Shown: one piece after another, positions 22,979-36,933 of the stretch
Numbering within the stretch: position 1 is the stretch's first letter
Layout of the letters: each line of letters begins with the position of its first letter
DNA from: Aquilaria yunnanensis
Lineage: Eukaryota; Streptophyta; Magnoliopsida; Malvales; Thymelaeaceae
Length of the DNA stretch: 64,000 nucleotides
Assembly: GCA_039654915.1 (NCBI GenBank)
Contig: CM077595.1
Location: 87,957,501 to 88,021,500 of the forward strand
Direction of reading: 5' to 3'
The notes under the pieces: model-generated
Databases searched by the model: none
Told to the model about the DNA's origin: nothing
Seen by the model: the letters and a program-made list of their open reading frames with translations, nothing else
Position numbers and translations under genes: made by a program

Positions 22979-24232
22979 GCCAAAATACCCTTTTAGCCCT
23001 TATACTCAGTTGACAAGGATACTTAACCTCTTGAACTTCAATTGGTTTGACTTAATCCTTCAACTTAATTAAATGAGCTAGTTTTCCCTTTGATCACACA
23101 TGCGCACAGCATGTAATGGTAATGAGAGAAGCCGTATGCAAACCGCCAACTTAAGGAAGAATAATCAATGTTTTATTGTTTGTCTAATTCTTCTGTTTGT
23201 TAAAACACTCTCTAGTTTTTGACAGTTTTTCTTGACAGTTGCCTATGCCTGTTTCTCCTTCAATACCTAAGACAAGGCTTTTTTCCTCCCCTTCATTTCG
23301 ATCTTTTCTTCTAAAATAGTAGCTTTTTACTTTTCAATGGAATTAGAGGACCCCGAAATGGGTTAGAGACGATGCAAAATGTGAGCTTCAAGCACTTTGA
23401 TTTTGGGTTTAGCCATGCTTCCGCCATTGGTGGTTGGCTATTTTCTTCTCCCTTATGAGAAGGCCTTTCCATTAAGCCATCGTATTCATCTTGGTAGGCT
23501 ACGAGCTAGCAACTAGGCAAGGTATGCTCAAATCTTGCAAGGCTCCATCTGCGGCATCGTAAACTTCTTGGTCCAAGGTTCCTCTGATCCTTTAATTGTC
23601 AGTTAATTTGAATATTTTTTTTCCATTGGTTTATTTGTGAATTTAGTGTTTATAGGTTCTCTCTTCTGTGAGCTAATTTGTTCCTTTTTTTCCTTTATTT
23701 TCCCTTACTGTTCTTTTCCTAATCAATTGTTTTAATAAGTTTTAATTTTGAAAGGAAGATTTTCTTTTTTTTTTTCTTTTTCTATTTGATTTGTTATGCT
23801 AAGGTCTTTTTATGAGTTTGATGGTTTCCATCAATTCCTTTAATTTTAAGAGCAATGAATGAACTTTTATTTAGAGTTTTCAATTATTTTTGTGTGTTTG
23901 GAGAAAGTAATAAAAGCAGAAGAAAAATGAAAAACAAAAGACTTGATATGGAGACAAGATGAAAGCCATAATTGTCAAATTGTAGGGTAATAGAATAGCA
24001 AAATGATAGATGAAGAATATAAAAAGCATAAGCCAGGTCGGGTGGACGAGAAAATAATACATTATTCTTCCCTTAGTTGGCTGTTTGCAAACGGCACCTA
24101 TCATTACCCATCACATGATGTGCACATGTACCCACTTAATCAAGTTGAAGGACTATGTCAATCTAAGTTAAAGTTTAGGGCTTTAAATGTTGTTGTTAAT
24201 AAAGTTTAGAGGCCGAAGGGCTATTTTGGCCC
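22979..24232. mobile_element. TIR element (MULE-like) with unidentified internal sequence
   Basis: The left 'gccaaaatacccttttagcc', 'tccttcaactta' and 'gatcacacatgcgcacagca' are mirrored at 24070-24232 ('ggctattttggc', 'caagttgaaggact', 'tgatgtgcacatgta'). TIRs are about 170 bases and flanked by T-runs. The interior (about 23260-23580) resembles captured non-TE sequence that I cannot identify. Confidence 0.65.
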
Positions 24233-26870
24233 TTTTTTTTGTAATAAACTATTTTTTTTAACCAACAATTCTAATAATTAAGTACAAAATGCATTTGAGA
24301 AAATATAGGGTTCTTTTTTTGGATAAATGGAGGCTAGTAGTCATTCAGGTATAATGATTAACTAGTTTACATACTCGGCATTGCAACGAGGTCCAATGTT
24401 GTATTGAATTCTTGTAAATGCATAAATATTTAAATATTATGAAGATATTACAAAAATCAACAATTTTAAATACAATAAGATGTTCTAATATAGCATCACC
24501 AACAAATTTATTTGTCTTGTCAAACTGTAAAAGTTATAAATAACAATAAAATTAGGTACATATATTATCATCATTCAAATGCTTTTTTACCACTTGGTCT
24601 TGAAGTAATGTATTACAATAGTTATTCATAAAAAAGAATGTGTTACAAGGAAATAGAAAATTTTGAAAAATTAGGTATTGAACTTTTTCTTTTTTTTTAA
24701 AAAGATTTGAACTTGGGTAGCGACTCAATCAATTCATTATTTATTGATGAACAATTTATGATAGAATTTATCAGATAACTACGCAATTCATTCCAACTAA
24801 AACATATACAAATATTAGGTTTTTTAGAAGAGATATTAATGTTCATATAAACATACGTAACAAAGTTGTAAGACATATTATATTTTCACTTCAAAATTGT
24901 TATGATAATGATGTGTTCAGTGGGTCTTCATGTAATGGAAAACTATTAATTATGTTGTCACTAACAGTACTACAAAAATTAAGCCCACTATATATGTTGC
25001 ATATGAAATGAAGTTCAATCTAAACACGATATTAACAATAATATAATCAACAATTAAAAATATTATAGATATGATAAAAAAAAAAGAAATTATTTCAAGA
25101 GATTGTAACCCAAGGTAGCATTATCACTGGAAATTATAATAATAACAGTATCGTAATTAGCCCATACAAGTCATTTATATGTAAGAAAATAATTATATAG
25201 TTTAAATGTTAATATGTGGGCATCTAATACCTTGGAAATCATATGTTGACAGTAAATGCAAAACGTATGTTGTCATGGTTATACTTATTTATCTACACCT
25301 CCCACATAAATGACATGTCCATTAATTGTCCAAATATCATTTGTAACTTTTCTTGACCTTCCATCTAGTTGTAGAGAAATAATGAATAAGGCTAACATTT
25401 TTACACTTTAACATAAAATCATTGTACTAATAAATGAATACAAATGTAAAGGTGAAAGAACAGGTTATTTGAAAAACTCACAATATCCTTTGCCATGTAT
25501 ACATCAAAGCTGGACATCCATACAACTATCAGCAACTATGTCAAATATAATAAAGTATGCCAAACATAAATGGTCTGCAACTCTCACACTTTATACCTAC
25601 ACATAAAATACTATAAGATAGGTTACAAGTTTGTAGCATGACAGTTAAAATATTAGTAATCAGAATAAAAAATACTATTGGCAGTGATTCATAAAACCCT
25701 TATAACAGGGTTATGAGTCACTGTATGACATTTATCATAATACATCGAGCCTTGTGGCTGTACTTTTCTCAATCAAACAGTTCATGCTTCATTGTACTAA
25801 GAGTGCTGTTGATCATCAATAACAAATTCATGAGAATTTAAGCTAGTAAAATTCAAGTTAAATTTATCTCCAATGAAAGGTCCAACAGTTTGTTCTCGAT
25901 ATCAAGCATTGTTGAGTGCTCAGTGACCCCCATGTCCCTTGATTAAAGCACAATTTGTTGACCTATTATCTCATGCATAATGCCAACCTCGCCAATGTCT
26001 GATGTGTAAAATTCTTAACCTAATAAAGCGTACATTATTCATAATAAATTTAGAACAATAAATGTAGGCAATGTATCAGGTTAAGGATATTTTTGGGTTT
26101 GTAAGCATTATGGGTAAATACAAGTGGTTAAGAAATTTACCAAGATTACCTTTATTCATAACAGCTTCATATTCAAGCTCTAGCATGAGAATTGGGTCAC
26201 CTTTCTATTTCCCAGAATCTGCTATAATTTAAACTATATTGGGTCTATTTTAGGGCTGCATAAGTGAAACTCTTTGATTAGATTTTAATATTTAAATATA
26301 ATACTGTTAATTTTTTTTTGAAATAATAACAATAAAATTTTAAAAAAATAACTTGTCTTATTTTTAACAATATTATCCGTATAGTTTATTTTTATTTTAA
26401 AATAAAATTCAAACATAAATATACGATAAGTGGACTGCGCCTAATTTAAAATGATGGAGGAATCTTCCTTTAATTTTTGGGTTTGGGGGCAACTAGGCTG
26501 AATAGACAGTAGGAAAAAAATTAAAATTGAATAGTAGACCCAAATGATCTTAAGAATTTGAATTTTAAATTTTTTAGCATCTTGTCAAAATTTAGTGGCT
26601 TATTTTTATTTTTACATTCTTTTTACCTAAAATTAATTTTCTTTGAAAGTCAATATTATGTAGATGTAATAATCCATTTGAAAGTAAATTTTTATAAATT
26701 TATTATTATTTTTATATTTTTAAGCATTAAAAAGAAAATTTTTAAAAAATTTAATAAGATTATAAAAATTGTATTCTGAATAAATTATTAGACCTACATA
26801 ATATTAAATTTCAAAAGAGATTGTTTTTGATAAAAAAAATGTAATAATAAAAATAAGTTATTTTATATTA
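24233..26870. other. AT-rich decayed DNA, no gene supported
   Basis: Very AT-rich. Short coding-like patches appear on the minus strand (for example near 25290-25380 and 25860-25990), but each is interrupted within tens of codons and matches nothing I can name. Probably old transposon remains. Confidence 0.4.
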
Positions 26871-26875
26871 AGTTG

Positions 26876-27227
26876 GATTAAATTGAAACAATTTGGCTCT
26901 AACTTAAACCAATTTAAAATTGGATTAAAAACTTAAGTTAAGGCTCGGCCAAATGAATTAAACAAAAAATAATTCCAATGGTCCAATTTTGTTAATCCAA
27001 ACAAAAAGTACGAACGGGCCCAATTGGCCCAAAATGGTCTTAAGAATTTCAATTTTAAAATTTTCACCCTCTTGGTCAAATTAAATTGAACCAACTTAAA
27101 ATTGGATTAAAAACTTGGGTTAAGCCTGAGCCTATTGAATTAAAAAAAAAAAAAGATCTAATGGGTCAACCGGCCCCAATTTTATTAATCCAAACAAAAA
27201 GTACAAATGAGCCCAATTGGGCCAAGG
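26876..27227. repeat. Direct tandem duplication, about 200-bp period
   Basis: Both units share 'attggattaaaaactt', 'ttaatccaaacaaaaagtac' and 'gcccaattggcc', at 26876-27030 and 27080-27227. A further partial unit starting 'cttaagaatttgaatttt' lies near 26546, and its partner is at 27039. Confidence 0.7.
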
Positions 27228-29320
27228 CAAATAAACTCCAAAGATCTATACAAGAGTTAATGAATCGCGCCTAATCAAATTTTATTAAGGAAAAAGGTTA
27301 TGTAAACGGTTTGAGCACAAATGAAATGAATAAAGGGCCCAAGTTTTTTAGACCCAAAAAATAAAGAATTAAACCAAATGAAAAGACTGGACTCAATTGA
27401 ATTTATACCAAAGTAAAAAAAAAAAAATACTGGGGCTAATTGAATTAAGCATTAAAAATTAAATTAGTAAATGCTTGGCCAATTGAATTAAAAAAATTAA
27501 TTCTATCTCATATTGGAGTGTTAATGGATCGCACCAAATAAAGACTATAATATCATATGTATGATTTAATGAGGTAATTAAAATTTAATTTTTAAATTTA
27601 ATATCACTTATAACTTTGGGCCAACAATTTTGTCCTTAGAATAGCTACGTAAGAAAAAAAAAATAGTAACTTGTTTTCATTTTTTTGATTTTCTAGATTA
27701 ATTATTTAAAATAGTAGTTAATTTTTAAATATCTTGTCCATTATTTTTTTATGAAAAAAATATAATACATTAATACACTTAAAAAAGTGAAACTAAAATA
27801 TTAAATAGTTTGTTGGAAAGAATGTTTGAAAAGTTAAGTAGAAAGAGACGGATGATACAGAAGCTTGGAGCCTACTTTTGACAGATGCGAGCTATTCACA
27901 GCGGTGGATCGTGCTTCAGTGCTTTATAAGTTGTGAAAGGTATGTATTTAAAAGATATATATACATTTTTAAAATATGAGGACTTAAGCATAAATAATAT
28001 AAACATTTTGTCCTTCATTCCTGATTGGTCAGTTTCAGAGGTAGTGTAATTATATTAAATTTGTACGGGTATTTTTGTAAATTCATAGTTTGCTATATAT
28101 TTATGAATTCTTACTTTTCTTTCATTTGCACACAATGATTCTCGCTCTGTAAGTCCCACTTCTCTACCTTATCTCTTTATGTAGGTTGATGAGGTGTGTT
28201 TTACTCAGCAACCCGTAGCCTTTTGCCACTGTGCATGGGTTTTCCGGTGACAAGTTCATCCGTTGTTGGTCATGATGTTTTTTTTTTCATGTTAGCTCAA
28301 TAATTTTTTTGGTGTCTGATGTGTTTCTTTACTTTTTGTTTTCTGTTTTAACTTTTCCTTGTTTGATTCTTAATAAAAAAATGTTTTGGATCTCTGCATT
28401 ATCAATGGTGGATCTTTGCTCCATGTTGTTTATCTATTTTTCTTCGATTTAAACAATTTTTTCACAATTGAATGAGGTTTTTTTGTTAAATCTGAGATTA
28501 TTTTGAACAGATCCAAAATGGATCAGTAAAAAACTAACTCGTGTTTATGCCGATCTATTTTGTTTCAGTTCATACAAAATTACCCATGTTTTTATATGAT
28601 CTTAAGTATTTTCCATTGGATACACACTCGATTCATGCAAAATTGTCCTATTTACGCTGATCGTGTGGTTTTCTATAACATTGAAACATCATTATTCGGA
28701 CTCCTACTTCACTTGTTCTGCCATTGCAGAGATTGAGTTGCACTTTGAGTTCCATTATAAGCCTTTTCAGCCCCTCATTCTCATCCTCATTTTCAATCGC
28801 AAAATTGTAAAGGCCTGATAGAATGTTTGCGTAACATTCTAACTTCCATTGAGGGGTTCCAGCCTCCAATTTGTGGAAATGATGCTTGGTTATTGTCATA
28901 TTTATAGTGGTTTGGGAGCTAAAATTATGTTTGTAATTATTGAATTAATTGTAACTTTTCTAGTCCAATGTGATAATTAACTTTCCATTATTAAGAACAT
29001 ATCATAACTAATGCCAAAATTGATTATTGAGCTACCTTGAGTGAATGTTGTGAAAGGAGGGTAGGCTTGTCAGATTTTCATGAAAAATAAGTTCTAATTT
29101 CCTGAAATAAAAAAACTACCATGTGTAAATTTATTGTTTCATTTCTTAAGTGAAGAGACAATTAACTTCTTATCTTAAAAGGGTTCAAGAGGTACACTCG
29201 TCAATTTGTAATGTGAACACATGGTTTTGTTTCCTTAAATAAGAAAAATATCATGTGTCAACTTGTTTATTTATTCTGTTAAGTAAAAAGACCTTTAACT
29301 TCTTACCTGTATCTTGCTTT
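27228..29320. other. Intergenic DNA, no gene supported
   Basis: AT-rich. An 83-codon minus-strand frame at 28648-28899 (Glu-rich centre) has no recognisable family and no promoter context; it is left uncalled. Confidence 0.4.
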
Positions 29321-29358
29321 ACACACACACACACACACACAAACACAAACACACACAC
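29321..29358. repeat. (AC)n microsatellite
   Basis: About ten AC units followed by interrupted AAAC/AC units. Confidence 0.95.
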
Positions 29359-30761
29359 TAGATTATGAAATTCACTTAAAAAAATGAACTTTAGCCAGAA
29401 ATAAATATTGGGTCAAATTGAACAACTTAGGCCCAATTCATTTCTTGTATGTACGCTTGTGTTAATGCGTTTTGGGTTGGTCTACTTTGACTTACTTTGG
29501 GACAACTCTGAATATGGACTTCAAATCACCTAAAATTTCAACCTCTATCATTCGACCTAATCTCACAATCTGTCTATTTTCCTAGTCACACCGCCACCCC
29601 ACCTCTGCATCTCACCCTGGTGAAGAACGAGTCCGACTCTGAAGTTGAAAGCTGCCATTGTATCTTACCCCGCTACATCTACTAGAGCAATTGGACTGTT
29701 GGCATCTCACCTTAAGCTTCTTCATCATCAAACCCGTCCAAGAACAATGACAAATTGGTCCAGCTGTAAGAGGGAGACGATTTGCCACATAGGTTTAATC
29801 GCGATTTACCGAATGGAGATGTTAGGCTTACTAGAGTAACCGGAGGGTTAAATCTGTTGGGTGGTGGCGAGGTGGGGAGCAAGGCCAGGCGTGAGTAGGC
29901 AGAGGTGGCGGTCACTAGCCACCTAACCATCGCATTTCAACGGGGGCAGTATGGGAGTTTCCAAACACGTATTGAGTAAGACCCGGGAATCAATCCAATC
30001 CGATCCATCCTTAACACGTTAACTCAAGCGTGTATATTCTAAATGAACAGATAGTTAATAATAAAGCATTTTGCTTCGTTCAATATTATATGTCATGATC
30101 AAGCAATTGTTTGTGACATGTATAAACAATTACTTGGTCATTTTATTGAGATGAAACATAGTTTTCATGCTTAACTAGTTCTATTCACTAAAAAATATGA
30201 ATTGCTAGTAGAATAAAATGCAACACTTTTGCCCTTGCATAAGCCCAAATTAACACATTCAACTTCTAATCAGATAGTAATATCGTCATTATAATAGACT
30301 GCATATGATGACTTAAAAAGGTTAATTTTTTTATTTTCAGAATGTGCAATTTGATTTTTAATTTTTATTCCATATTAATTATTTTCGTTCTGTTCTATAT
30401 ATGCCCTAAAATTAATTTAGTCTATGTGTCTTTTCATTTTTTGAGAGAACAATAGCAAAATTATTTATAAGCGATATTAATCGAAATGAATCTTGATGGC
30501 AAGATACGTGGGAATGAAAATGAAACATAATCTAGATAATTATTCTACAAGTCCTAAAAGTCCTTACCCTTCAATATTTAAGCTATAAATCTTCAAGAAG
30601 TTCAAGATAAATCTTAAGATATGTACTAATGTTCACCTCCATAAGTCCAACATGAAAATGGTAGTACAGTTATTAAAACAAGGATGTACTACCATCATAA
30701 ATCATTCCATCATGACACGTCATTTAAGGTATCATGATTAGATGTTTATAACATGTTTATA
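29359..30761. other. Intergenic DNA, no gene supported
   Basis: A slightly GC-richer patch at 29560-29950 gives short ORFs on both strands with no family match. The rest is AT-rich. Confidence 0.4.
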
Positions 30762-30946
30762 TAGGTGTTCAGTTGACCAGGTCCAACCCGAGCCTGAATT
30801 AGGGTTAAACCAGGCCCAAGCCAGTCAAGGACTGGCTAGGCCCAGTTCAGGGAGAGGCATGAGAGAAGATGCGTGGTTATTGGCCTAGGGAGAAAGAGGT
30901 GTAGTGTATGCCCAGCTCGGCCCAGCCCTTAATGGAGTTGTGTCCC

Positions 30947-32347
30947 TGATAAATATCAATTTACATGGTCAAAATTGTTGACTTTGTGAAAATTTCAAGT
31001 GCCTTTTTCTACATCACCACATCATATTTTCTGTCATTTTTTATTTTGGACTTTCATTTTATAAGGTGGAGAAGGGACCTAAAGCATCAGATTAGTTCGA
31101 AAGCAAGCGTAGTGAAAAACAAAATAAATGCAAATAAACAGTTCATTAGGGCTGTGGCCCCAGTGGCACTTTAGGCCCATAGTATAATCATTTTGGAAGT
31201 TGGCCTTATGACTTGAGTGTTGCGGCACCAGTGCCTTTTATGTCCTGGGTGTTGTAGGACCTAAATGGCCTCCTCTAGCGCCCCTACACCCAGATAAAAG
31301 TGATCTTCCACCTTTAATTTGAATTTAAGTATGTTATTGGCCAAATAATTTTATCCAAATGGGTAAGTGAATGACAAAGACACCTTCAAGAGATGAAAAA
31401 TCTGGAACCAAGCATATCATATAGGACATTCCTCACATTCTAAGGGAGAGTTAGGTTTTTTTCTTCATCTTTTCTCTCAACTTTCATCATCTTGTGGAGG
31501 TATTTTATGGAGAATTGATTGGAGGAGGCTTGGAGCTCCTGAGGATTTGTTGAAGACTTGAGGAGTCAAGCTCATTTAGTCCACTTTGTTTCATTTTTTC
31601 CTTTTTCTTGTAGCTAGACATGGTTATGGAGTAGCTTTCTCCACATTTTCTATGGTTGTAGCTATTTAAATTGGTTATGTTGGTTGGATTAATGATTATT
31701 TGACTTTGGTTTCCTCCATTGTTTGTTTACTCTTCTCCTTAAACTTATTATTATGTTAATTGAATAAGGGCCATAGTTAATTGCATTCTAGATTTCTTTT
31801 AAACTCTTGGAAATGATTAGAAAGAATTGAAATTAGGAGAAGAGTGTAGTGACCATGCGCTTGTTGGGAGACTAGTCTAGGACATTAGGTGAAGGTAAAT
31901 TAAACTTGATAATGCCTCTCTTGAACTAGTAATTTGGATAAAAGTCCATTATAGTTTAAGCTTTGGAAAGTAATCTTTTCATTTGGGAGAGTAAGGACCC
32001 AATTAGTTAACTTCATTAACAAGTAGGAAAACTAAACCCTTAGCCTTAATTCACTAGTTAACCAAATCAAGTAGTGAATCCATAGGAAGTGTGCTTTAGT
32101 AATTTGACAAAAATAAAAAATTTGATTGCATTCTTACACCCTAGGTTAGTAGCATTTCACTTAGCTAAGTTTAGTTACTTGTTTGACTTGCTTAAATTTT
32201 CATTCAAATTTGATTGTTTAGCTAAAGTTAACTTAAAGTAGTGGTACTTGGCAATCAATTCAATTAATCATCATGGGAACGATACTCTTTTTTGCCCAAC
32301 CTTAATGTTCGCCATGTCTTTGCAGTTAAGGTTTAAAACTCACAATA
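30947..32347 (+). repeat. 5' LTR
   Basis: Starts 'tgataaatatcaatttac' and aligns along its whole length with 36934-38354. The 3' tip is eroded ('cacaata' against 'cacaaca' in the other LTR). Confidence 0.85.
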
Positions 32348-32351
32348 AGTT

Positions 32352-32372
32352 TTTTGTGCCATTGCCGTGGAT
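32352..32372 (+). other. Primer-binding site, tRNA-Asp type
   Basis: 'tttgtgccattgccgtgg' resembles the start of the complement of plant tRNA-Asp 3' end (TGGCGCCGTTGCCGGGGA). The main differences are transitions or G/T changes. Confidence 0.6.
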
Positions 32373-32699
32373 TGATTGTATTGAATTGTTTAATATCATC
32401 ACTAGGACATTAACTTTACACTAAGTTTTTCTTTCTTTACTTATTTGTTGCCTTTGTGCTTGGGTTATTCTTTGCCAGGTACCATTGGTGTATGACCCAA
32501 TCTCAACACTTTACTTTATTATCATTGATACCAGAGATAGAGAGACATCTTAAAGAGCTTTGTGCTACATCACACTTAGGTGAAGCTAGCTCTACTTCTA
32601 CATATATAGAAGGTGGATAATCTTAATGGTAATAGAGTCAACAATGGATTTAATGGTGGAATGGATCATTAAGATGGAGTCTACCCAAGGAATCCACAA

Positions 32700-33340
32700 A
32701 GGCCAATAAGGGAATATATTCGATCTTTGGTGATGGAGAATTATTCGGGTATTGTGAAACCACCAGTGCAAGCCAACAACTTTGAGTTGAAGCAAGCCTT
32801 GATTTCTTTCATCCAACAAAATCAATTTGGAGACTTGGCTTTAGAGGATCCTAGCATACATATAACGGACTTCTTGGAGGCTTGTGACACTTTCAAGGCC
32901 AATGGGGTCTCCACCGATGCTACTAGACTTCGATTATTTCTTTTCTCACTTCAGGATAAGGCCAAAAGATGATATCAATCACTTTAACTGAGGAGTATCA
33001 CTGCATGAAATGAAATGACCGAAAAATTCTTGAGCAAGTTTTTCCTTTCATTCAAGGCTGCCCACTTGAGAGCTTTAATTGTGACATTCAAGCAACATGA
33101 GATAAAATCTATTTCAAAAGCATGGGAGAGATTTAAAGAGTTGCTTAGGAAGGTCCCTCAATATGAATTCTTGGATTGACAATAAATCCAAATTTTTGAT
33201 AAAGGTTTGGTACCCACTTCAAGATTTATGATTGATGCTTTAGCTGGTGGATCCTTGAGCTGGTGGATCCTTGATGTCAAAGGCGGCCGGCGATGTCTTC
33301 TAAATTCTAGAGCAATTAACACTTAATAGAGAGCAATGGT
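32700..33340 (+). pseudogene. Athila-like gag remnant
   Basis: Shows the retrotransposon gag pattern: KPPVQANNFELK, DFLEACDTFKANGVSTDATR, LRLFLFSLQDKAKR, EKFLSKFFLSFKAAHLR and AWERFKELLRKVPQYEFLD, in that order. Several in-frame stops occur at positions that are Trp in the family (after KAKR and after EFLD), as expected from TGG-to-TGA changes. The protein would be the nucleocapsid precursor; this copy cannot make it. Confidence 0.75.
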
Positions 33341-34189
33341 CAGGTGAAAGAGCTCAACCAAGGAAAGGGGTACTTGAGGTTGATCAATTGATTGCTTTAT
33401 AGGCACAAATGACTTCCCTCATAAGTCAAATGTCCATGTTAACCAATAAGAAGGAGTCAACCATTGAATAAGCTGCCGCTTCTACCTCCAACATATATGA
33501 TGCACATATGGATATGGAGCTTGAAGAAGTAAATTTCATGGGTAGTTAGAATTTTAGGTTTAAAGGCAACCAAATGGGAAATTAATACAACCCAAATTAG
33601 ATGAACCATGAAAATTTTTCTTATAACAACACAAGGAATATGCAAAAACCACTATCACCTCCCGATTTCAACTAAGCTCTAATGGAGAACAAGCCTTCTA
33701 TGGAAGAAATTATATTACAATTCATGAAAGAAATAATGGATAGAATAGAGAAAAATGAGACAAAGATTGCAAACTTAGTGGCTAACTTGGCAAATATGAA
33801 GGCCAACATGAGTGCAAGTATTAAGTATCTTGAACACTAAGTGGGACAATTGGCGAACTCCATAAAAACTCTTCAAAAAGGCAAATTTCTTAGTGACACT
33901 GAGTTGAACCCGATGGAGTAATGTCATGCAATTACATTTAGAAAAGGAAAGAAGCTTGAAGATCCCTGAATGAAGACACCCATTGAAAAGAAACTAATAT
34001 TGGAAGATGAAGTGCAAGTTCAAGAAGAAAAAGAAATGGTAGAGCCACTAAAAGAGCAACTCCAAATAGTGCAAAAATTCTTACCCAACCTCCCCTTACC
34101 ATTCTCACAACGGTTCCAAAAGAAGAAACATGATGATCAATATGGCAAGTTTTTGGACATTTTTAAGAAGCTTCATGTTAACATTTTTT

Positions 34190-34721
34190 CTTGAAGGTTT
34201 TAACTCAAATGCCAAATTAGGGTAAATTCTTGAAAGAAGTTATTGCGTAGAAAATAAAATTTGAAAGGTTTAAGACCATATGCCTCATGAAAGAGTGTAG
34301 TGCAATTGTCCAACAAAAGCTTCCACTAGAATTGTAGAATCCCAGAAGCTTTACTATTCCATGCATAATTGGTGAAGTTGAGTTCAATAATGTATTGTAT
34401 GACCTTAGTGCAAGTGTAAACTTGTTGCCTTTGTCTATTGCCAATAAATTGGGATTAAAAATGAAGTCCTCCACAATACAATTACAAATGGTGGATAGGT
34501 CTATCAAGTACCCATGGAGAGTAATAGTAGATGTTTTGGTAAAAGTTAGAAAATTTGTCTTTCCCATGGATTTTGTGATTCTTGTCATAGAAGAAGACTA
34601 CCATGTTCCCCTAATCTTTGGAAGATCATTCTTAGCCACCGCTGAAAGAACTATAGATGTGAAGGGAGGCAGGTTTATACTCAATATTGAGGATAAAAAA
34701 GATAGAATTCAATATATTTGA
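34190..34721 (+). pseudogene. Retrotransposon aspartic protease remnant
   Basis: The upstream segment reads KECSAIVQQKLP and SFTIPCIIGEVEF. The protease core then carries the active-site triplet region as DLSAS (DLGAS in the family), LLPLSIANKLGL, VDRSIKYPWRV, DFVILVIEEDYHVPLIFGRS and FLATAERTIDVKGG. A stop precedes the SFTIPC segment and another follows IQYI at 34721. No polymerase domain follows. Confidence 0.75.
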
Positions 34722-36256
34722 TTGTAGCATCCCCCTTCCTAAGATGAAAGTGTACATGATTGATGTGGTAATAGAATCCAACCAAGAAAATTCTTGTACT
34801 TTTGTTATGGGTGGTGACAAAAAAAAATCACTGAATTTAAGCTTTTTAATTTGAAAGAGAAAACAAAAAATGAGATAAGACACTCATTGATGGAAGAAAA
34901 AAAAAAAGAAAACAATGTAGAAGAAATGAGTAGCAATTTGAAATGGAAATGTAAAGAACCATAAAATGCTTAAAGAGGAAAGAGATAAGAACTCAGGCAT
35001 GGAGATGAGCACATCTTATTGGATGCATATTGGACTTTTTAAGTATTGAAAGCATTTTTACAATGGTGAGGGTGTGGAACCACATCACCCACCTCAGTGC
35101 CTAAAAATAAAAAAGTTGGTGTCTGGCTAGAGACAATAAATCAGGCACTTATTGAGAAACATCTCAACATCTCTTCCCTTATTTGTGTTTTTAATTATCT
35201 TTTAAATAAGTTAAGTTTTAGGAAAAAAATTTCTTAATTACTCTTTGTGTTTATTGTAGGTGCATGGTGGAAAGATCAAGAACAAACATAAAAAGATGAA
35301 GTGTCACAATCACTAAGAGTTTGAGTGGGAGTAATTGGAGGTAGGAACGTCCAACTCTTAGGTATGATTTTTTAAACACAATGTTGGTTTCAAGTTTGGG
35401 GGAGAAATGTGTTGTGGATGATACTTGTTTGAGTGTTTTCCTACGAATTGGCATTTAGTTGTATGTTATTTCTTTTAGACTAGTTTTTGGTGATTTTTTT
35501 CTTTTCTTATGACATTATATGCATATCATATCTATTTTCCTTATCATTTATGACATATAGTGGATGAATGTAGAAGCATATAGTTTGCATTTAGGTTGTG
35601 TGAATATAAAGAACCAATGCATACTCTTTATTATGTTCGGAGGAATTCATTTGCAATTTAAAGTCAATTGTATGTTTTGTGAAGGAAGGAAAGGTTTTCA
35701 TTTTTCATTAATGGTAAAAACTTTACCCAGTGAGTCTTTGTACCTATGGATGATTTCTTTCATTGGATGGTGCTTGTTTTGTATATAAATTCTCTAATTT
35801 GCTTGTGGACCTCTTCATATCCAAGTTAAGTGTATGCAAATAAAAGGATGAAAAATTCGGGCTAAACTACATACCTAAAATGGCTAACCTTTCATCATAA
35901 TCTTTAGATTAACCTTATTTGAGCATTTAACCCATATTTATTGTTCAACCCACATAATTGAGCCATATCCATTATTATTTATCTTTTATTGGTCTTTGAA
36001 GTAAGTTGAGCATTGCATATATGGGGCTTAGGAAGGCTGAAAAATTATGAGTTATATGAGTGAGCAATGGACAAGTTTGGGGGGAAAATGTTAGGTTATG
36101 AACTTATTGTTGAGATTATGTAGTTATGGTTTGAGTATTCTTTGGATAAATCATGCACATTTTTTTGAGCTTTAAAGATTGGATGAATTTATAGTTTGTT
36201 AATTATTACATTTCCCTCAAGAAAAAGGTAAGATGAGTCAATGTGAAAAAGCCCTC

Positions 36257-36302
36257 ATTAATAATAATAATAATAATAACAACAACAACAACAACAACAA
36301 AA
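36257..36302. repeat. (TAA)n(CAA)n compound microsatellite
   Basis: About seven TAA units run directly into about seven CAA units, within the retrotransposon between its protease and its 3' LTR. Confidence 0.95.
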
Positions 36303-36917
36303 TATTAAAAAAAAAGAAAAGAAAAGTAGAATTACTTCATTCATTTGATAGGAATTCACTCAAGTGTTTGTTAAAATTATGCATGTGGGGGGTTGTTTAG
36401 GACGTCGCTTAGAAGCTAAGAAAAATTTTTTTTCTTCAAAGTTTGGATACATTGGGTGGGACTTTAAATTTGATTATTAGGATTGCCCGTGGTGTTTATA
36501 TTTGAATTAGTTCTTTAGGTCCACCTAAAAAAAAGCCTTTTTACTTATTATTGTCCATACCATACCTGGCCACAAATACAACCTTTAATATAAGTCAAGT
36601 CCATTGGACTTTAAATTGCATGCATATTCTGTAGGAATAATTAGTGGGTAGTTTGGGTCATTTTGCAAAATTGTGGATGAAGTAGCATTATGAGCCGTAG
36701 ATACACTGGGCAACCATAGATTATGGAGTGAAACACTTATAGAACAAATGTTTACCATTAGTAATAAGGTTTTTCTTTCTTTACTTATCTTGACTTCTCT
36801 TGAGTTGATTTTGTGAAGAAAATGATTTCATGATATGGTATTGCGTATGCATTGTTAGCTTCTTTGTTTTGGTTATTTTTCATTTTTAGTTAGAGCATGT
36901 TAGGGACTAGCATCATC

Positions 36918-36933
36918 TTAAGTTTGGGGGAAT
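36918..36933 (+). other. Polypurine tract before the 3' LTR
   Basis: 'aagtttgggggaat' immediately before TGATAAAT. Similar 'aagtttgggg' motifs also occur near 35394 and 36072. Confidence 0.55.

Noticed and set aside
24400..26000. Short coding-like patches on the minus strand
   Set aside because: Each is broken within a few dozen codons and I could not tie them to one family; possibly old transposon sequence.
28648..28899. 83-codon minus-strand frame with an acidic centre
   Set aside because: No recognisable domain, promoter or splice context; kept only as a note.
36257..36302. Possible CRISPR-like or satellite array
   Set aside because: It is a simple trinucleotide microsatellite; no spaced repeats occur anywhere in the window.
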